A DNA stretch of 64,000 bases, taken from assembly GCA_020402865.1 (NCBI GenBank), contig JADBYT010000017.1:1-64000 (forward strand), in the 5' to 3' direction. The notes beneath the pieces were generated by a model. The model was given only the letters and a program-made list of their open reading frames with translations. It did not search any database and was not told the origin of the DNA. Positions 36,461 through 45,371 of the stretch are shown here, in pieces (the first letter of the stretch is position 1; each line of letters begins with the position of its first letter). The translations under genes were made by a program, and so were the position numbers. This DNA comes from Bacteroidota bacterium (GTDB lineage Bacteria; Bacteroidota; Bacteroidia; Palsa-965).

Positions 36461-37567
36461 ATGAGCATTCTCACCTATCATAAAGCATTCAGCATACAAC
36501 TCCGGCACGAGTATTTTACCGATGAGTTTGCCGTAAACTCGCGCGTAAGCATTGAGCCAACTGCTTCGTGCGAAGAATTGCTTGCACGCGGACGTATGGT
36601 GTTTCGCAACACAGGCAAAGGCGCTATGGTAATGTATCGTTCCACATCGGCCACATCCGGCACACCTTCGGTGGAGTTGAAAGGGAAACAGATCTTCAAC
36701 TTCAAACTGAAACTGAACGACACCACTGAATTTCTGAATGTAACCGATATGGATCTTGGAACGACCACTTATTCGCCCGAGAACCCCGTATTGTTGAAAT
36801 ACACGGCCAATCCGCCGTCATCACAAGTGTCGCTTTCGGTTGAATTTACGGATGGTTACCGTTCACCGCGTTTCAGTGAATTGTTTTCGTTAACCGGAGG
36901 CAGTAATACGGTAGAAGTGTTCGACATAACCGGCACACTGGTTCAAACACAAACCATCACCTCTGGCATTGCCGCTTCACGTCAGGTATTGATTGATTTG
37001 TCGGAACAGCCGGCCGGTTATTACGAAGTACGTTTTACAGATTCGACCAGCGCGGTAACCAGTCGCCGCTATTTTGTGGGCGATGATATTCAGGCAGGTG
37101 AAGTGCTTGCGATGATTTCTATCTGTTATCCGCTGGGCACACCGGCGCCCTTATACACCAACAATGCGGTGTTTGATTACGAGTTTCTGGCCAAACAACT
37201 GCCCTGGAAGTTTTACATACTTCCCCGCTTTATCGAAAGCAGTTATTTCGATGAAGGCAATAAACCTACTATTGATGTGACTGAACTAACGGTTGGTGCT
37301 CCTTCCATTGTGTTTGCTGCGCTTAACAATTCACGCCCGGTTTCGTCAATTACTATCGGAGGTATTAACCCGATAGTCTTTCAATCGGCACAAAATATTC
37401 CTTTGCGCGAAGAAAGGCAATACCGTTTCACATTGAACAGCTATAAAAACCCCACCAGTACTCAACTCATCAATTCACTTCCACAACCCGATCACTCACG
37501 CCCGTCATCCAATCCCGATGTAAAAGAAATTTTCTACTACCTCGACCGGCTGATGATTCCTGTATGA
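36461..37567 (+). CDS. Unknown conserved injection-system protein
   Basis: The 368-residue protein starts two bases after the DUF4255 gene and precedes the sheath, so it is surely part of the operon. No domain was recognised. It appears beta-rich, with a fibronectin-like stretch in the middle (PAGYYEVRFTDSTSAV, around residue 190). No signal peptide or membrane segment is seen. Position next to the cap protein suggests that it adapts the cap to the sheath, or is a surface component, but this is a guess from gene order. Confidence 0.55.
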   Translation: MSILTYHKAFSIQLRHEYFTDEFAVNSRVSIEPTASCEELLARGRMVFRNTGKGAMVMYRSTSATSGTPSVELKGKQIFNFKLKLNDTTEFLNVTDMDLGTTTYSPENPVLLKYTANPPSSQVSLSVEFTDGYRSPRFSELFSLTGGSNTVEVFDITGTLVQTQTITSGIAASRQVLIDLSEQPAGYYEVRFTDSTSAVTSRRYFVGDDIQAGEVLAMISICYPLGTPAPLYTNNAVFDYEFLAKQLPWKFYILPRFIESSYFDEGNKPTIDVTELTVGAPSIVFAALNNSRPVSSITIGGINPIVFQSAQNIPLREERQYRFTLNSYKNPTSTQLINSLPQPDHSRPSSNPDVKEIFYYLDRLMIPV

Positions 37568-37647
37568 TCAATTTTTCTCTGAAACTCAAATAACCCTGAA
37601 TACCCCTGTAACCTCACTCATTTCAACGTAACTAATTCTATCACAAT

Positions 37648-39342
37648 ATGGCAATTAATCAAACCACACCCGGCGTGTATATCCGGGAAGTAAGCACGCT
37701 TCCGCCATCGGTGGCGCCGGTTTCTACGGCAGTTCCGGGCTTTGCGGGCTATACGGAGAAAGGCCCTTTGAATACGCCTACCCGCATTACGTCGATGCTT
37801 GAATTTGAGCAGATTTTTGGCGGTGCGTTTGTTGAGGATTTTAACGTAAACTCAACGTCACTTGTCGTTACAACAGTAAACGGAAATTCAGAGTACTGTT
37901 TGTATTACCATATGCAGTTGTATTTTGCTAATGGTGGTGGGCCTTGCTGGATATCATCAGCCGGTGATTATGACAAGAGTATTCAAACCCTGGTTTCTAC
38001 AGAAATTGTAGCTGCGCTTGCGGCTTTTCGTCAAATTGATGAAGTCACACTTCTTGCAGCTCCCGAGTATGGTACATCTTCCACTTCGCCGGCAAACAGC
38101 TACATTGAAATGCTTAATCAGGCTTCCGCATTGCAGGACCGTTTTGCGATTCTGGATGTGAAGCACGATACAAATGCAACAACTTCTGCATCAGCGTTTC
38201 GAGGATTGTCGCTTACCAATCTCAAGTATGGAGCTGCTTATTATCCGCCGCTGAATACTGGTTTTAATTATCGTTATACTGATCTGTCGGTTAAAGTAAC
38301 GGGTGTGCCCGCAATATTGGTTCCCGAATACAGTCGTCTTGATTTAATAAATAAAGGCACAGGTAATTCGCATAAAGTAGAGATTCCTGCTACAATTAAT
38401 ACGGCAACCAATACAACTGCATTAACAATAACTGTTGGCACTGTTACTGAGGTTTTTACTGCTGTTACTGATTTTGCAGTTACCAATGCCACAGTTGCCT
38501 ATGATGCACTTACGACACTTATCCGTAACAGGGCTTCTCTGCTTGATAAAATTATTGTGGTTGATGATTACTCAGCACCTTCTCCCAATGATTTCCTTTT
38601 CGTAATCACAGCTGTTGGAAACGGAGTATCAGTTAATGTAACGGGAACTGGTTTGCTTGCCACTCAGGTAAATACGTTAACTACAAATCCGGCGCCTGTT
38701 ACACTTGCTGCAAATCCTGCACTCTATCGTTCGGTTATTGCAGCATTGAACAAACAAACAATTACGCTTTCTCCCTCGGCCGCTATTGCCGCAGTTTATG
38801 CTTCTGTTGACCGCGACCGCGGTGTGTGGAAAGCGCCGGCCAATGTATCGCTCAACGCCGTAATTCAGCCCGCAGTGATGCTGAATGATGCTGATCAGAG
38901 CGGACTGAATGTGGATGCGGTTTCGGGTAAATCAATCAACGTGATCCGCCAGTTCTCGGGCAAGGGCAATCTGGTGTGGGGCGCACGTACGCTTGCCGGC
39001 AACGATACCGAGTGGCGTTATGTAAATGTGCGCCGGTTGTTCTGTTATGCCGAAGAGAGCATTAAAAAAGCCATAGAGCAGGTGGTGTTTGAGCCAAACG
39101 ACAGGCAAACCTGGAATCGTGTGCGCACCATGATTGGCAATTTCCTCACCAACCTCTGGCGCGATGGTGGTTTGGTAGGCGCAACACCCGATCAGGCTTT
39201 CTACGTGCGTGTGGGACTTGGCGAAACCATGACCGAGCAGGATTTGCTCGACGGCCGCCTTGTAGTAAAAATTGGCATGGCTGCCTCACGCCCGGCAGAA
39301 TTTATCGAACTCCAATTCTCGCATGTATTGCAGCAAGGCTAA
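37648..39342 (+). CDS. Contractile tail sheath protein, long form
   Basis: The 564-residue sheath protein contracts to drive the tube. The N-terminus TPGVYIREVSTLPPSVAPV (residues 7-25) and the C-terminal core (ASVDRDRGVWKAPANVSLN, RQFSGKGNLVWGARTLAGND, WRYVNVRRLFCYAEESI, and a PAEFIELQFSH end) match the family and closely match the next gene. Compared with that paralogue it has about 110 extra residues (about 230-365), Thr/Val/Asn-rich and likely an exposed domain. Pvc2-4 like variants also differ in such domains. Confidence 0.93.
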   Translation: MAINQTTPGVYIREVSTLPPSVAPVSTAVPGFAGYTEKGPLNTPTRITSMLEFEQIFGGAFVEDFNVNSTSLVVTTVNGNSEYCLYYHMQLYFANGGGPCWISSAGDYDKSIQTLVSTEIVAALAAFRQIDEVTLLAAPEYGTSSTSPANSYIEMLNQASALQDRFAILDVKHDTNATTSASAFRGLSLTNLKYGAAYYPPLNTGFNYRYTDLSVKVTGVPAILVPEYSRLDLINKGTGNSHKVEIPATINTATNTTALTITVGTVTEVFTAVTDFAVTNATVAYDALTTLIRNRASLLDKIIVVDDYSAPSPNDFLFVITAVGNGVSVNVTGTGLLATQVNTLTTNPAPVTLAANPALYRSVIAALNKQTITLSPSAAIAAVYASVDRDRGVWKAPANVSLNAVIQPAVMLNDADQSGLNVDAVSGKSINVIRQFSGKGNLVWGARTLAGNDTEWRYVNVRRLFCYAEESIKKAIEQVVFEPNDRQTWNRVRTMIGNFLTNLWRDGGLVGATPDQAFYVRVGLGETMTEQDLLDGRLVVKIGMAASRPAEFIELQFSHVLQQG

Positions 39343-39377
39343 TTCAATTCATCAGTAACCAAATAAACTAAAATAGT

Positions 39378-40739
39378 ATGTCAAACAACACAACTCCCGG
39401 CGTATATATCCGGGAAATTGCAACACTTCCGCCCTCGGTGGCGCCGGTGGCAACGGCTGTGCCGGCTTTTATCGGTTATACTGAAAAAGGTCCGCTTAAT
39501 CAGGCTGTGCGTGTATCGTCGCTTCTTGAATATGAAGCCACATTTGGCGGCGCAAAGAAATATGGAATCACCGTTAATCTTGTTTCCGGTGTAATGACAG
39601 CTTCTTTGTCAACCGTTACAGCTAACCTGAAACACAACATGTACTACAGTCTGCAGATGTACTTTGCCAATGGCGGAGGCCCCTGCTGGATTGTTTCGGT
39701 AGGCAGCTATACCGACACGATTGATGCCACAGATTATACCGGCGCTACAGCCGGATTTAATGTCATCTCAAAAATTGATGAACCCACATTGCTGGTATTT
39801 CCTGACGCGGCTAATCTTGCTGCAGCTACTTATGGGCCAATCGTAATTAGCGCACTTGCGCAATGCAATACCCTTCAGGATCGTTTTGTGATTGCTGATT
39901 ATGTAGGTGCTGATTTCGGTAATACTGACCTTACTGCTTATCGCACAGCAGTTGGCACATCAAATCTCAAATATGGTGCAGCTTACGGCCCTGATCTGAA
40001 AACATCGTTGAATTATTCATATGATGAAACAGGTGTTACACTCACCGGTACAGGCTGGCAGGGAACCGCAAATTCGCTGGATGATCTTTCGGCTGCCGGT
40101 TCCAGCACCAATCTCGATCAGTATGCCAAAGCGAAGACTGCAATTGCCCAACTTAGCGTTACACTTCCGCCTTCCGGCGCCATTGCAGGCATTTACGCTT
40201 CGGTTGACCGCGACCGCGGGGTGTGGAAAGCGCCGGCCAACGTATCGCTTGCCAATGTAATTGCGCCCACGCTTTTTGTGACCGATGCCGATCAGGGTTT
40301 GATGAATGTGGATGCCACTACTGGCAAATCCATCAATGCTATCCGCTCGTTTACCGGTAAAGGCACTTTGGTGTGGGGCGCCCGTACACTGGCCGGTAAC
40401 GACAATGAGTGGCGCTATGTAAACGTGCGTCGCCTGTTCAACTTTGCCGAGGAGAGCATCAAAAAAGCAACCGAGTTTTCGGTGTTTGAGCCTAACGACC
40501 GCAATACATGGACACGCGTGCGTACCACCATTACCAATTTCCTCACCAATCTCTGGCGAGACGGTGCGCTGGTAGGCGCTACACCTGAGCAGGCATTTTT
40601 TGTGGCTGTAGGTTTGGGCGAAACCATGACCGCGCAGGATATTCTCGAAGGCAAGATGATTGTGAAAATCGGTATTGCCGCTTCACGTCCGGCTGAGTTT
40701 ATCTATCTGGAATTCTCTCACAAACTCCAGGAGGCGTAA
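39378..40739 (+). CDS. Contractile tail sheath protein, short form
   Basis: The 453-residue sheath paralogue has the same ends as the preceding protein (TPGVYIREIATLPPSVAPV and ASVDRDRGVWKAPANVS) but lacks the large inserted domain. Two sheath types in one locus are usual in eCIS, where one forms the bulk of the sheath and others the ring near the baseplate or cap. Which one is the main sheath cannot be decided from sequence; the shorter one is the more economical choice. It starts 35 bases after the first sheath gene. Confidence 0.93.
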   Translation: MSNNTTPGVYIREIATLPPSVAPVATAVPAFIGYTEKGPLNQAVRVSSLLEYEATFGGAKKYGITVNLVSGVMTASLSTVTANLKHNMYYSLQMYFANGGGPCWIVSVGSYTDTIDATDYTGATAGFNVISKIDEPTLLVFPDAANLAAATYGPIVISALAQCNTLQDRFVIADYVGADFGNTDLTAYRTAVGTSNLKYGAAYGPDLKTSLNYSYDETGVTLTGTGWQGTANSLDDLSAAGSSTNLDQYAKAKTAIAQLSVTLPPSGAIAGIYASVDRDRGVWKAPANVSLANVIAPTLFVTDADQGLMNVDATTGKSINAIRSFTGKGTLVWGARTLAGNDNEWRYVNVRRLFNFAEESIKKATEFSVFEPNDRNTWTRVRTTITNFLTNLWRDGALVGATPEQAFFVAVGLGETMTAQDILEGKMIVKIGIAASRPAEFIYLEFSHKLQEA

Positions 40740-40789
40740 TCCAAACCAATTCAATCAAGTAACCACCCTTCTTAAAATATCCATTAATT

Positions 40790-41230
40790 ATGGCTAACGA
40801 AAAAGAATATCCGATTGCCGTGTTCCACTTCAGCGTAGAGTGGGGCGGAAGCCGTGTCGGTTTTACCGAAGTGTCTGGTCTCACCAAAGAAGTGCAGGCC
40901 ATTGAATACCGCGAAGGTCACAGCCCTGATTACATCGTAACCAAGATGCCGGGCATGCAGAAAGTGAACAACATCACCCTCAAACGCGGCATGTTTAAAG
41001 GCGACGGCGAACTGATGACCTGGCTCAAAACCGTGCAGCTCAACAAAATTGAGCGTCGTGATCTCACCATCAGTCTGCTCGACGAAACGCACCAGCCCGT
41101 TATGACCTGGCAGATTAAAGATGCCTGGCCGTGCAAGGTTGAAGGTCCCTCGCTCAAATCAACCGGCAACGAATTTGCCGTGGAAAGTGTGGAACTCTGC
41201 CACGAAGGCATCAACCTTATCGTAGCATAA
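40790..41230 (+). CDS. Tail tube protein (Pvc1/gp19-like)
   Basis: The 146-residue protein is a T4 gp19/Hcp-like tube subunit: PIAVFHFSVEW at the start, FTEVSGLTKEVQAIEYREG (residues 25-43), then LKRGMFKGDGELMTWL and ISLLDETHQPVMTWQIKDAWPCKVEGPSLK. Hexameric rings of this fold stack to make the inner tube. It is the better conserved of two tube genes and probably the main one. A long hairpin follows it. Confidence 0.92.
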   Translation: MANEKEYPIAVFHFSVEWGGSRVGFTEVSGLTKEVQAIEYREGHSPDYIVTKMPGMQKVNNITLKRGMFKGDGELMTWLKTVQLNKIERRDLTISLLDETHQPVMTWQIKDAWPCKVEGPSLKSTGNEFAVESVELCHEGINLIVA

Positions 41231-41240
41231 GCTCTCCCGA

Positions 41241-41283
41241 AAACACGCCGGGCTGCGGTACTTGCAGCGCAGCCCGCGTGTTT
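41241..41283 (+). terminator. Hairpin between the two tube genes, possible attenuator
   Basis: The left arm (41241-41257, AAACACGCCGGGCTGCG) pairs with the right arm (41268-41283, CGCAGCCCGCGTGTTT), with one bulged C and a ten-base loop. The stem is long and G+C-rich but has only a short T tract. It may stop part of the transcripts, or protect the 3' end of the sheath/tube message, so that the abundant sheath and tube are made in excess of the baseplate proteins. Confidence 0.6.
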
Positions 41284-41321
41284 ATCCGATCAAAAAAAAT
41301 CTCTTGTAAATACTCATTCAC

Positions 41322-41795
41322 ATGGCTACCTCGTATCCTCCGGTTGGTTTTCATTTTAAAATCAGTTTTGCCAATCAGCAAATTTCAGACGGCAATGTCT
41401 CTTTTATTCATGCTCAGGAAGTAAAAGGGCTTTCTGCGACTATTGAAACAGCCGAGACAATTAAGGAAGGCGGGGAAAACACGTTTGTACACAAGTTTCC
41501 CGGCCGGGTAACCTATTCGCCGATTACAATTGTAAGAGGTATGGTGTCGGGCTCTGCATTTGTGGACTGGGTAAAAAAAGCGGTGGAGCGTTATCAGTTT
41601 AGTCCGGTTGATTTGTTGGTTACGTTGCTCGATGAGCAGCATCAGCCATTAGAGTACTGGTATGTGGTAAATGCTTACCCGTCAAAAATAAGCACATCCG
41701 ATTTCAATGCACAGGATAACAAAATTGTAATTGAAACGCTGGAACTTAATTATCAGTTTTTCCAACGGGGTAATGCAACCGGAAATAAATTCTAA
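41322..41795 (+). CDS. Second tail tube protein (Pvc5-like)
   Basis: The 157-residue protein is a paralogue of the tube protein at 40790 (PPVGFHFKISF, QEVKGLSATIETAETIKEGG, IVRGMVSGSAFVDWV, LLDEQHQPLEYWYVVNAYPSKI). In PVC-type particles a second tube-like protein forms the ring joining the tube to the spike. Its sequence departs from the first tube, consistent with a specialised baseplate-proximal ring. Codon use is somewhat richer in A+T than that of the first. Confidence 0.88.
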   Translation: MATSYPPVGFHFKISFANQQISDGNVSFIHAQEVKGLSATIETAETIKEGGENTFVHKFPGRVTYSPITIVRGMVSGSAFVDWVKKAVERYQFSPVDLLVTLLDEQHQPLEYWYVVNAYPSKISTSDFNAQDNKIVIETLELNYQFFQRGNATGNKF

Positions 41796-41843
41796 TCCTC
41801 GGGAATCCAATTTATTCAGCAAACTCTATAAATCCCTTATTCT

Positions 41844-42005
41844 ATGCCGGTTGAAATACGCGAATTGATTGTAAAGGCAGTGGTGAACAACGAGGAGTTG
41901 AGCACTTCACCAAATGCTGTTGTAGTTCAGGCTGATCAGGCAGGCTTGATTGCCGAAGCAGTTGAACAATTAAAAAGAATGATGTCAGACTCTAAAGAAC
42001 GATAA
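41844..42005 (+). CDS. DUF5908 small protein
   Basis: The 53-residue protein (MPVEIRELIVKAVV... ending KRMMSDSKER) matches the DUF5908 type, short proteins found in contractile injection loci between the tube and the LysM hub gene; Pvc6 has the same place. It starts 48 bases after the second tube gene, and the hub gene begins three bases after its stop codon. The exact role is unknown; a part of the tube/hub junction or an assembly helper is plausible. Confidence 0.8.
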   Translation: MPVEIRELIVKAVVNNEELSTSPNAVVVQADQAGLIAEAVEQLKRMMSDSKER

Positions 42006-42008
42006 ACG

Positions 42009-42836
42009 ATGGCTAACCTTCCTTTTACTGATGCAATGTCGCGCAAGCTGGCGAAGATGACATTTATTCGTCTGGATTTAAAGAGTAGTATTTCCGGATT
42101 GAAGAGTGCTTTTGATGTTAAGTCATTTATTGAATCTGTGCCGGTTACTGGTTCACCATTCGATTTGTCTGATAAAATTAAATCGCCGGTTTTCACAGTA
42201 ATGTACAACCCGGAATCATTCACGAGAAAATTAAAGAAAGAGGTAAGTAACAAAGATCAATCAGGGCCTGGGAATAAAACTGAATCTGAACAGATAAAAC
42301 TCCTGAATGATGAACTTTCATTTAAACTCTTTTTTGATGCAACAGGTGCATCACCATCCGCCGGTATTGCCGGAAAAACTATTTCTTCGGCGTTGGCCGG
42401 TGCCGCCAATGGTGTGGATATACTGATTGAACAGTTTAAAAAAACTGTATTTGACACGGACAACGGTACACACACGGGAGGTCATGTGCTGATTATTTGG
42501 GGAGTGAACCGGTTTATGGGAAGAGTTACTTCGATGACCATTAACTATAAGTTATTTGATCGGGTTGGCAGACCGATCAGAGCAGAAGTGGATGTAACTG
42601 TTTTAGAAGATGATCCTACTGAAAGAATGAAACTGAAGGACATCTTTAATTCTCCGGATGTTACTAAAACATATACAGTAAAAGCGGGCGACACCCTTCC
42701 GCTCCTCGCGCAAAAAATGTACGACGATGAGTCGTTGTACCTCGAAATAGCCCGTATCAACGGACTCAGAAATTACAGGAAACTTTCTCCCGGACAGGTA
42801 CTCGTATTTCCGCCCATAAAGAAGGAGGATTTGTAA
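42009..42836 (+). CDS. Baseplate hub/tube protein with LysM domain (Pvc7-like)
   Basis: The 275-residue protein joins an N-terminal CIS tube-associated domain (YNPESF at about residue 64, then a domain ending TSMTINYKLFDRVGRPIRAEVDV) to a C-terminal LysM (about residues 221-268, TYTVKAGDTLPLLAQKMY...LSPGQVLVFPP). This is the Pvc7/gp53-like architecture: it links the tube ring to the wedge, and the LysM may hold neighbouring subunits or glycan. It is next to the spike gene (two-base gap). Confidence 0.9.
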   Translation: MANLPFTDAMSRKLAKMTFIRLDLKSSISGLKSAFDVKSFIESVPVTGSPFDLSDKIKSPVFTVMYNPESFTRKLKKEVSNKDQSGPGNKTESEQIKLLNDELSFKLFFDATGASPSAGIAGKTISSALAGAANGVDILIEQFKKTVFDTDNGTHTGGHVLIIWGVNRFMGRVTSMTINYKLFDRVGRPIRAEVDVTVLEDDPTERMKLKDIFNSPDVTKTYTVKAGDTLPLLAQKMYDDESLYLEIARINGLRNYRKLSPGQVLVFPPIKKEDL

Positions 42837-42837
42837 G

Positions 42838-44607
42838 ATGAATGCCAGTCGCAAAATACCCGGACATGAGAATCTTCATTTACCCTCAATGAGGGTATTA
42901 TTGGGATCAAAAGATATTACACTTAAATACGGTATTGTTTCTGTATTTACCAGTAATCAGGTAAATCGTATTCCGCAGGCTACGCTTGTGTTGCATGATG
43001 GTAGTGCAGCAAGTCAGAATTTTGAACTGAGTGCAACCAACGAATTTGTTCCAGGTAAAAAAATAACGATCAAATTGGGCTATGCCCAACGTGAACAAAC
43101 CGTTTTTGAAGGCATAATAATTAAGCACAGCATTAAAGCGCCGCTTAAAGGGAATTCCACACTGGTGCTCGAGCTGCGCGATCAGGCGGTGAAAACAACT
43201 CTGGTTCGTAAAAACAAAGTGTTTACAGCTGCGAGTGATACACAGATCATTACAGATCTGGCAAAAGCCTCAGGGCTGAAAATAGCTTCGGTGGATGCAT
43301 CCGCACTGGTACACAAGGAAATGGTGCAGTACTATTGCAGCGACTGGGATTTTATGCTTTCGCGGGCTGAGGCCAATGGCTGGTTAGTGTTTGCGCAAAA
43401 CGGAAAGCTGAGCGCAGGTGCTCCCAGGTGGCTCAATGCTGCACTGCCTAAACTCACTCTGGCTTACGGCGATAACATTGTGGATTTTGAAGCCGACATG
43501 GATGCGCGCGATCAGTATAAAAGTGTGAGTGCGAAGGCATGGAGCACTGCCGAGCAGAATGTGCAGGAAAAAGATGCCCGCGCAGTACCCGCTGCCGAAC
43601 AAGGTAATCTTTCAGCCACGGCGCTTGCTGATGTATTTGGCTCAGAGCTGAAGTTGCAGCATACCGGTAAGCGCGGCAAACTCGAATTGCAGGCCTGGGC
43701 CAATGCCAAACTCATGCGCAGTCGGCTGGCGAAAGTTTGCGGGCGTGTGCGGATTTATGGCACATCAGCCATTGAAACCGGCGATTTTATTCTGCTGCAG
43801 GGTCTGGGCAAACGTTTCAACGGCCCGGCTTTTGTGTCGGGTGTGGTGCATAGTTTTACGGCCGGCAGCACCTGGGTTACGGATATTTCGTTTGGCTATT
43901 CGCAGGAAGCATTTGCCGTGCGTTATGCCACGATAAACGACAAACCCTCGGCGGGTTTGCTTCCATCAGTAAATGGTTTGCTCACGGGCATTGTAACCAA
44001 AATTGAAAACGATCCTGAAGGCGAATACCGTGTGCAGCTTCGCATTCCGGTAATCAGCAGCAGCGGCGAAGGCATCTGGGCACGTATTGCACGCGCCGAT
44101 GCAGGAAACGGCCGCGGAATGATTTTCCGCCCCGAAGTAAACGACGAAGTGATTGTGGGATTCATAAACGATGATCCCCGCGATCCTGTTGTACTCGGCA
44201 TGCTGCACAGCAGTAAACTCAATCCGCCGGCCGATTTCAGCCACAGCGATGCGCAAAACAAACTGAAAGGCATTGTCACAAAAAGCAAAATCAAATTGCT
44301 TTTCGACGATGAAAAGAAAACCGTAACCGTTTCCACGCCTGGCAAAAACAGTATTGAAATCAGTGATGATCAGAAAAGCATTACGCTGAAAGATCAGCAC
44401 GGCAACAAAATTGTGATGGATAAAAACGGCATCACAATGGAAAGCAGTAAGGATTTCATTGTGAAAGCAAAAGGCAATATCAAAGCCGAAGCCACCAACA
44501 TTGAGCAGAAAGCAAAAACAAAATATGCCGCCGAAGGCAGCAGTACGGCCGAGCTGAAAAGCCCGGGACAAACTGTTATCAAAGGCGGAGTTGTAAATAT
44601 TAATTAA
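42838..44607 (+). CDS. VgrG-like central spike protein (Pvc8)
   Basis: The 589-residue protein is the trimeric spike. Residues 1 to about 365 resemble gp27 (hub; VLHDG, AKASGLKIASVDA). Residues about 370-465 form an OB-fold gp5-like domain (GIVTKIENDPEGEYRVQLRI, RPEVNDEVIVGFINDDPRDPVVLG). The remaining C-terminus (about 475-589) is a beta-helix with short repeats such as KSITLKDQHGNKIVMDKNGI. No extra toxin domain follows, so cargo must be carried elsewhere. The PAAR gene is 19 bases downstream. Confidence 0.93.
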   Translation: MNASRKIPGHENLHLPSMRVLLGSKDITLKYGIVSVFTSNQVNRIPQATLVLHDGSAASQNFELSATNEFVPGKKITIKLGYAQREQTVFEGIIIKHSIKAPLKGNSTLVLELRDQAVKTTLVRKNKVFTAASDTQIITDLAKASGLKIASVDASALVHKEMVQYYCSDWDFMLSRAEANGWLVFAQNGKLSAGAPRWLNAALPKLTLAYGDNIVDFEADMDARDQYKSVSAKAWSTAEQNVQEKDARAVPAAEQGNLSATALADVFGSELKLQHTGKRGKLELQAWANAKLMRSRLAKVCGRVRIYGTSAIETGDFILLQGLGKRFNGPAFVSGVVHSFTAGSTWVTDISFGYSQEAFAVRYATINDKPSAGLLPSVNGLLTGIVTKIENDPEGEYRVQLRIPVISSSGEGIWARIARADAGNGRGMIFRPEVNDEVIVGFINDDPRDPVVLGMLHSSKLNPPADFSHSDAQNKLKGIVTKSKIKLLFDDEKKTVTVSTPGKNSIEISDDQKSITLKDQHGNKIVMDKNGITMESSKDFIVKAKGNIKAEATNIEQKAKTKYAAEGSSTAELKSPGQTVIKGGVVNIN

Positions 44608-44626
44608 CCCTGTAATACGAAACAAG

Positions 44627-44908
44627 ATGCCTGCAGCAGCCCGCATTGGCGATACAACTTCTCACGGCGGTACAGTTACCGGCCCGGGTGATGCTACCGT
44701 ACTCATCGGTAAGAAACCTGCCGCTGTACTTATGGATACACACGTTTGTCCGATTGTAACCAATCCGCCGCATCCTTCTTCCACACCATTTACCGTGGGA
44801 AGCGCAACGGTGTTCATTGGCAACAAACCGGCACTCCGTGTAAATGCGGTGTGTGCCTGCGGTGCGCAAATTGTAACCGGAGAGTTTACAGTAAACATTG
44901 GTGGATAA
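44627..44908 (+). CDS. PAAR spike tip protein (Pvc10)
   Basis: The 93-residue protein has the PAAR repeat pattern: PAAARIGDTTSHGG at the start, GDATVLIGKKPAAVL, THVCP, GSATVFIGNKPALR and a C-terminal TVNIGG. PAAR proteins form a sharp cone, held by a metal, on the tip of the VgrG spike. Likely metal ligands are the His and Cys residues of SHGG, THVCP and CACG. There is no fused effector domain. Confidence 0.93.
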   Translation: MPAAARIGDTTSHGGTVTGPGDATVLIGKKPAAVLMDTHVCPIVTNPPHPSSTPFTVGSATVFIGNKPALRVNAVCACGAQIVTGEFTVNIGG

Positions 44909-44933
44909 TTCAATCATTCGGAGGTATTTTATT

Positions 44934-45371
44934 ATGGACGAACAGCAAATCAGAGAACAACTTGAAACAGCCGGCTTTCTGGGTCAGGGCTGGGCTTTTC
45001 CGGTTACTTTCCAGTCAACATCAGGCACAGCCGAAATGGTAAAAGGTGCCGAAGACATTAAACAGAGTTTACTCATTCTGCTGGGTACTGCGCTTGGCGA
45101 ACGTGTATTGCGTGCCGATTTCGGTTGCAACCTGGAGAACAACATTTTTGATCCGCTTGAGTCGGGCTTTCAAACTCTGCTCACCGAAATCATCCGGCAG
45201 GCGATTGTTAAATACGAACCCCGAATCAGTTTCGATGCGATCGAAATTTATACAGAACCCAATGAAGGGCGTGTAGAGATTACTGTGAATTATACTATTT
45301 CATCTACCAACACACGTTCCAATATTATTTATCCCTTTTATCTGAACGAAGGCACAAACGTAGCGCAATGA
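44934..45371 (+). CDS. gp25-like baseplate protein (Pvc9)
   Basis: The protein has 145 residues from ATG 44934 and carries the gp25/IraD-like fold typical of baseplate wedges, with the conserved GERVLRADFGCNLENNIFDPL (shown in part) that nucleates sheath assembly. The start is preferred over 44898, which would overlap the PAAR gene; a GGAGG-like purine tract lies just ahead of 44934. It overlaps the baseplate J gene by four bases (ATGA). Confidence 0.92.
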   Translation: MDEQQIREQLETAGFLGQGWAFPVTFQSTSGTAEMVKGAEDIKQSLLILLGTALGERVLRADFGCNLENNIFDPLESGFQTLLTEIIRQAIVKYEPRISFDAIEIYTEPNEGRVEITVNYTISSTNTRSNIIYPFYLNEGTNVAQ

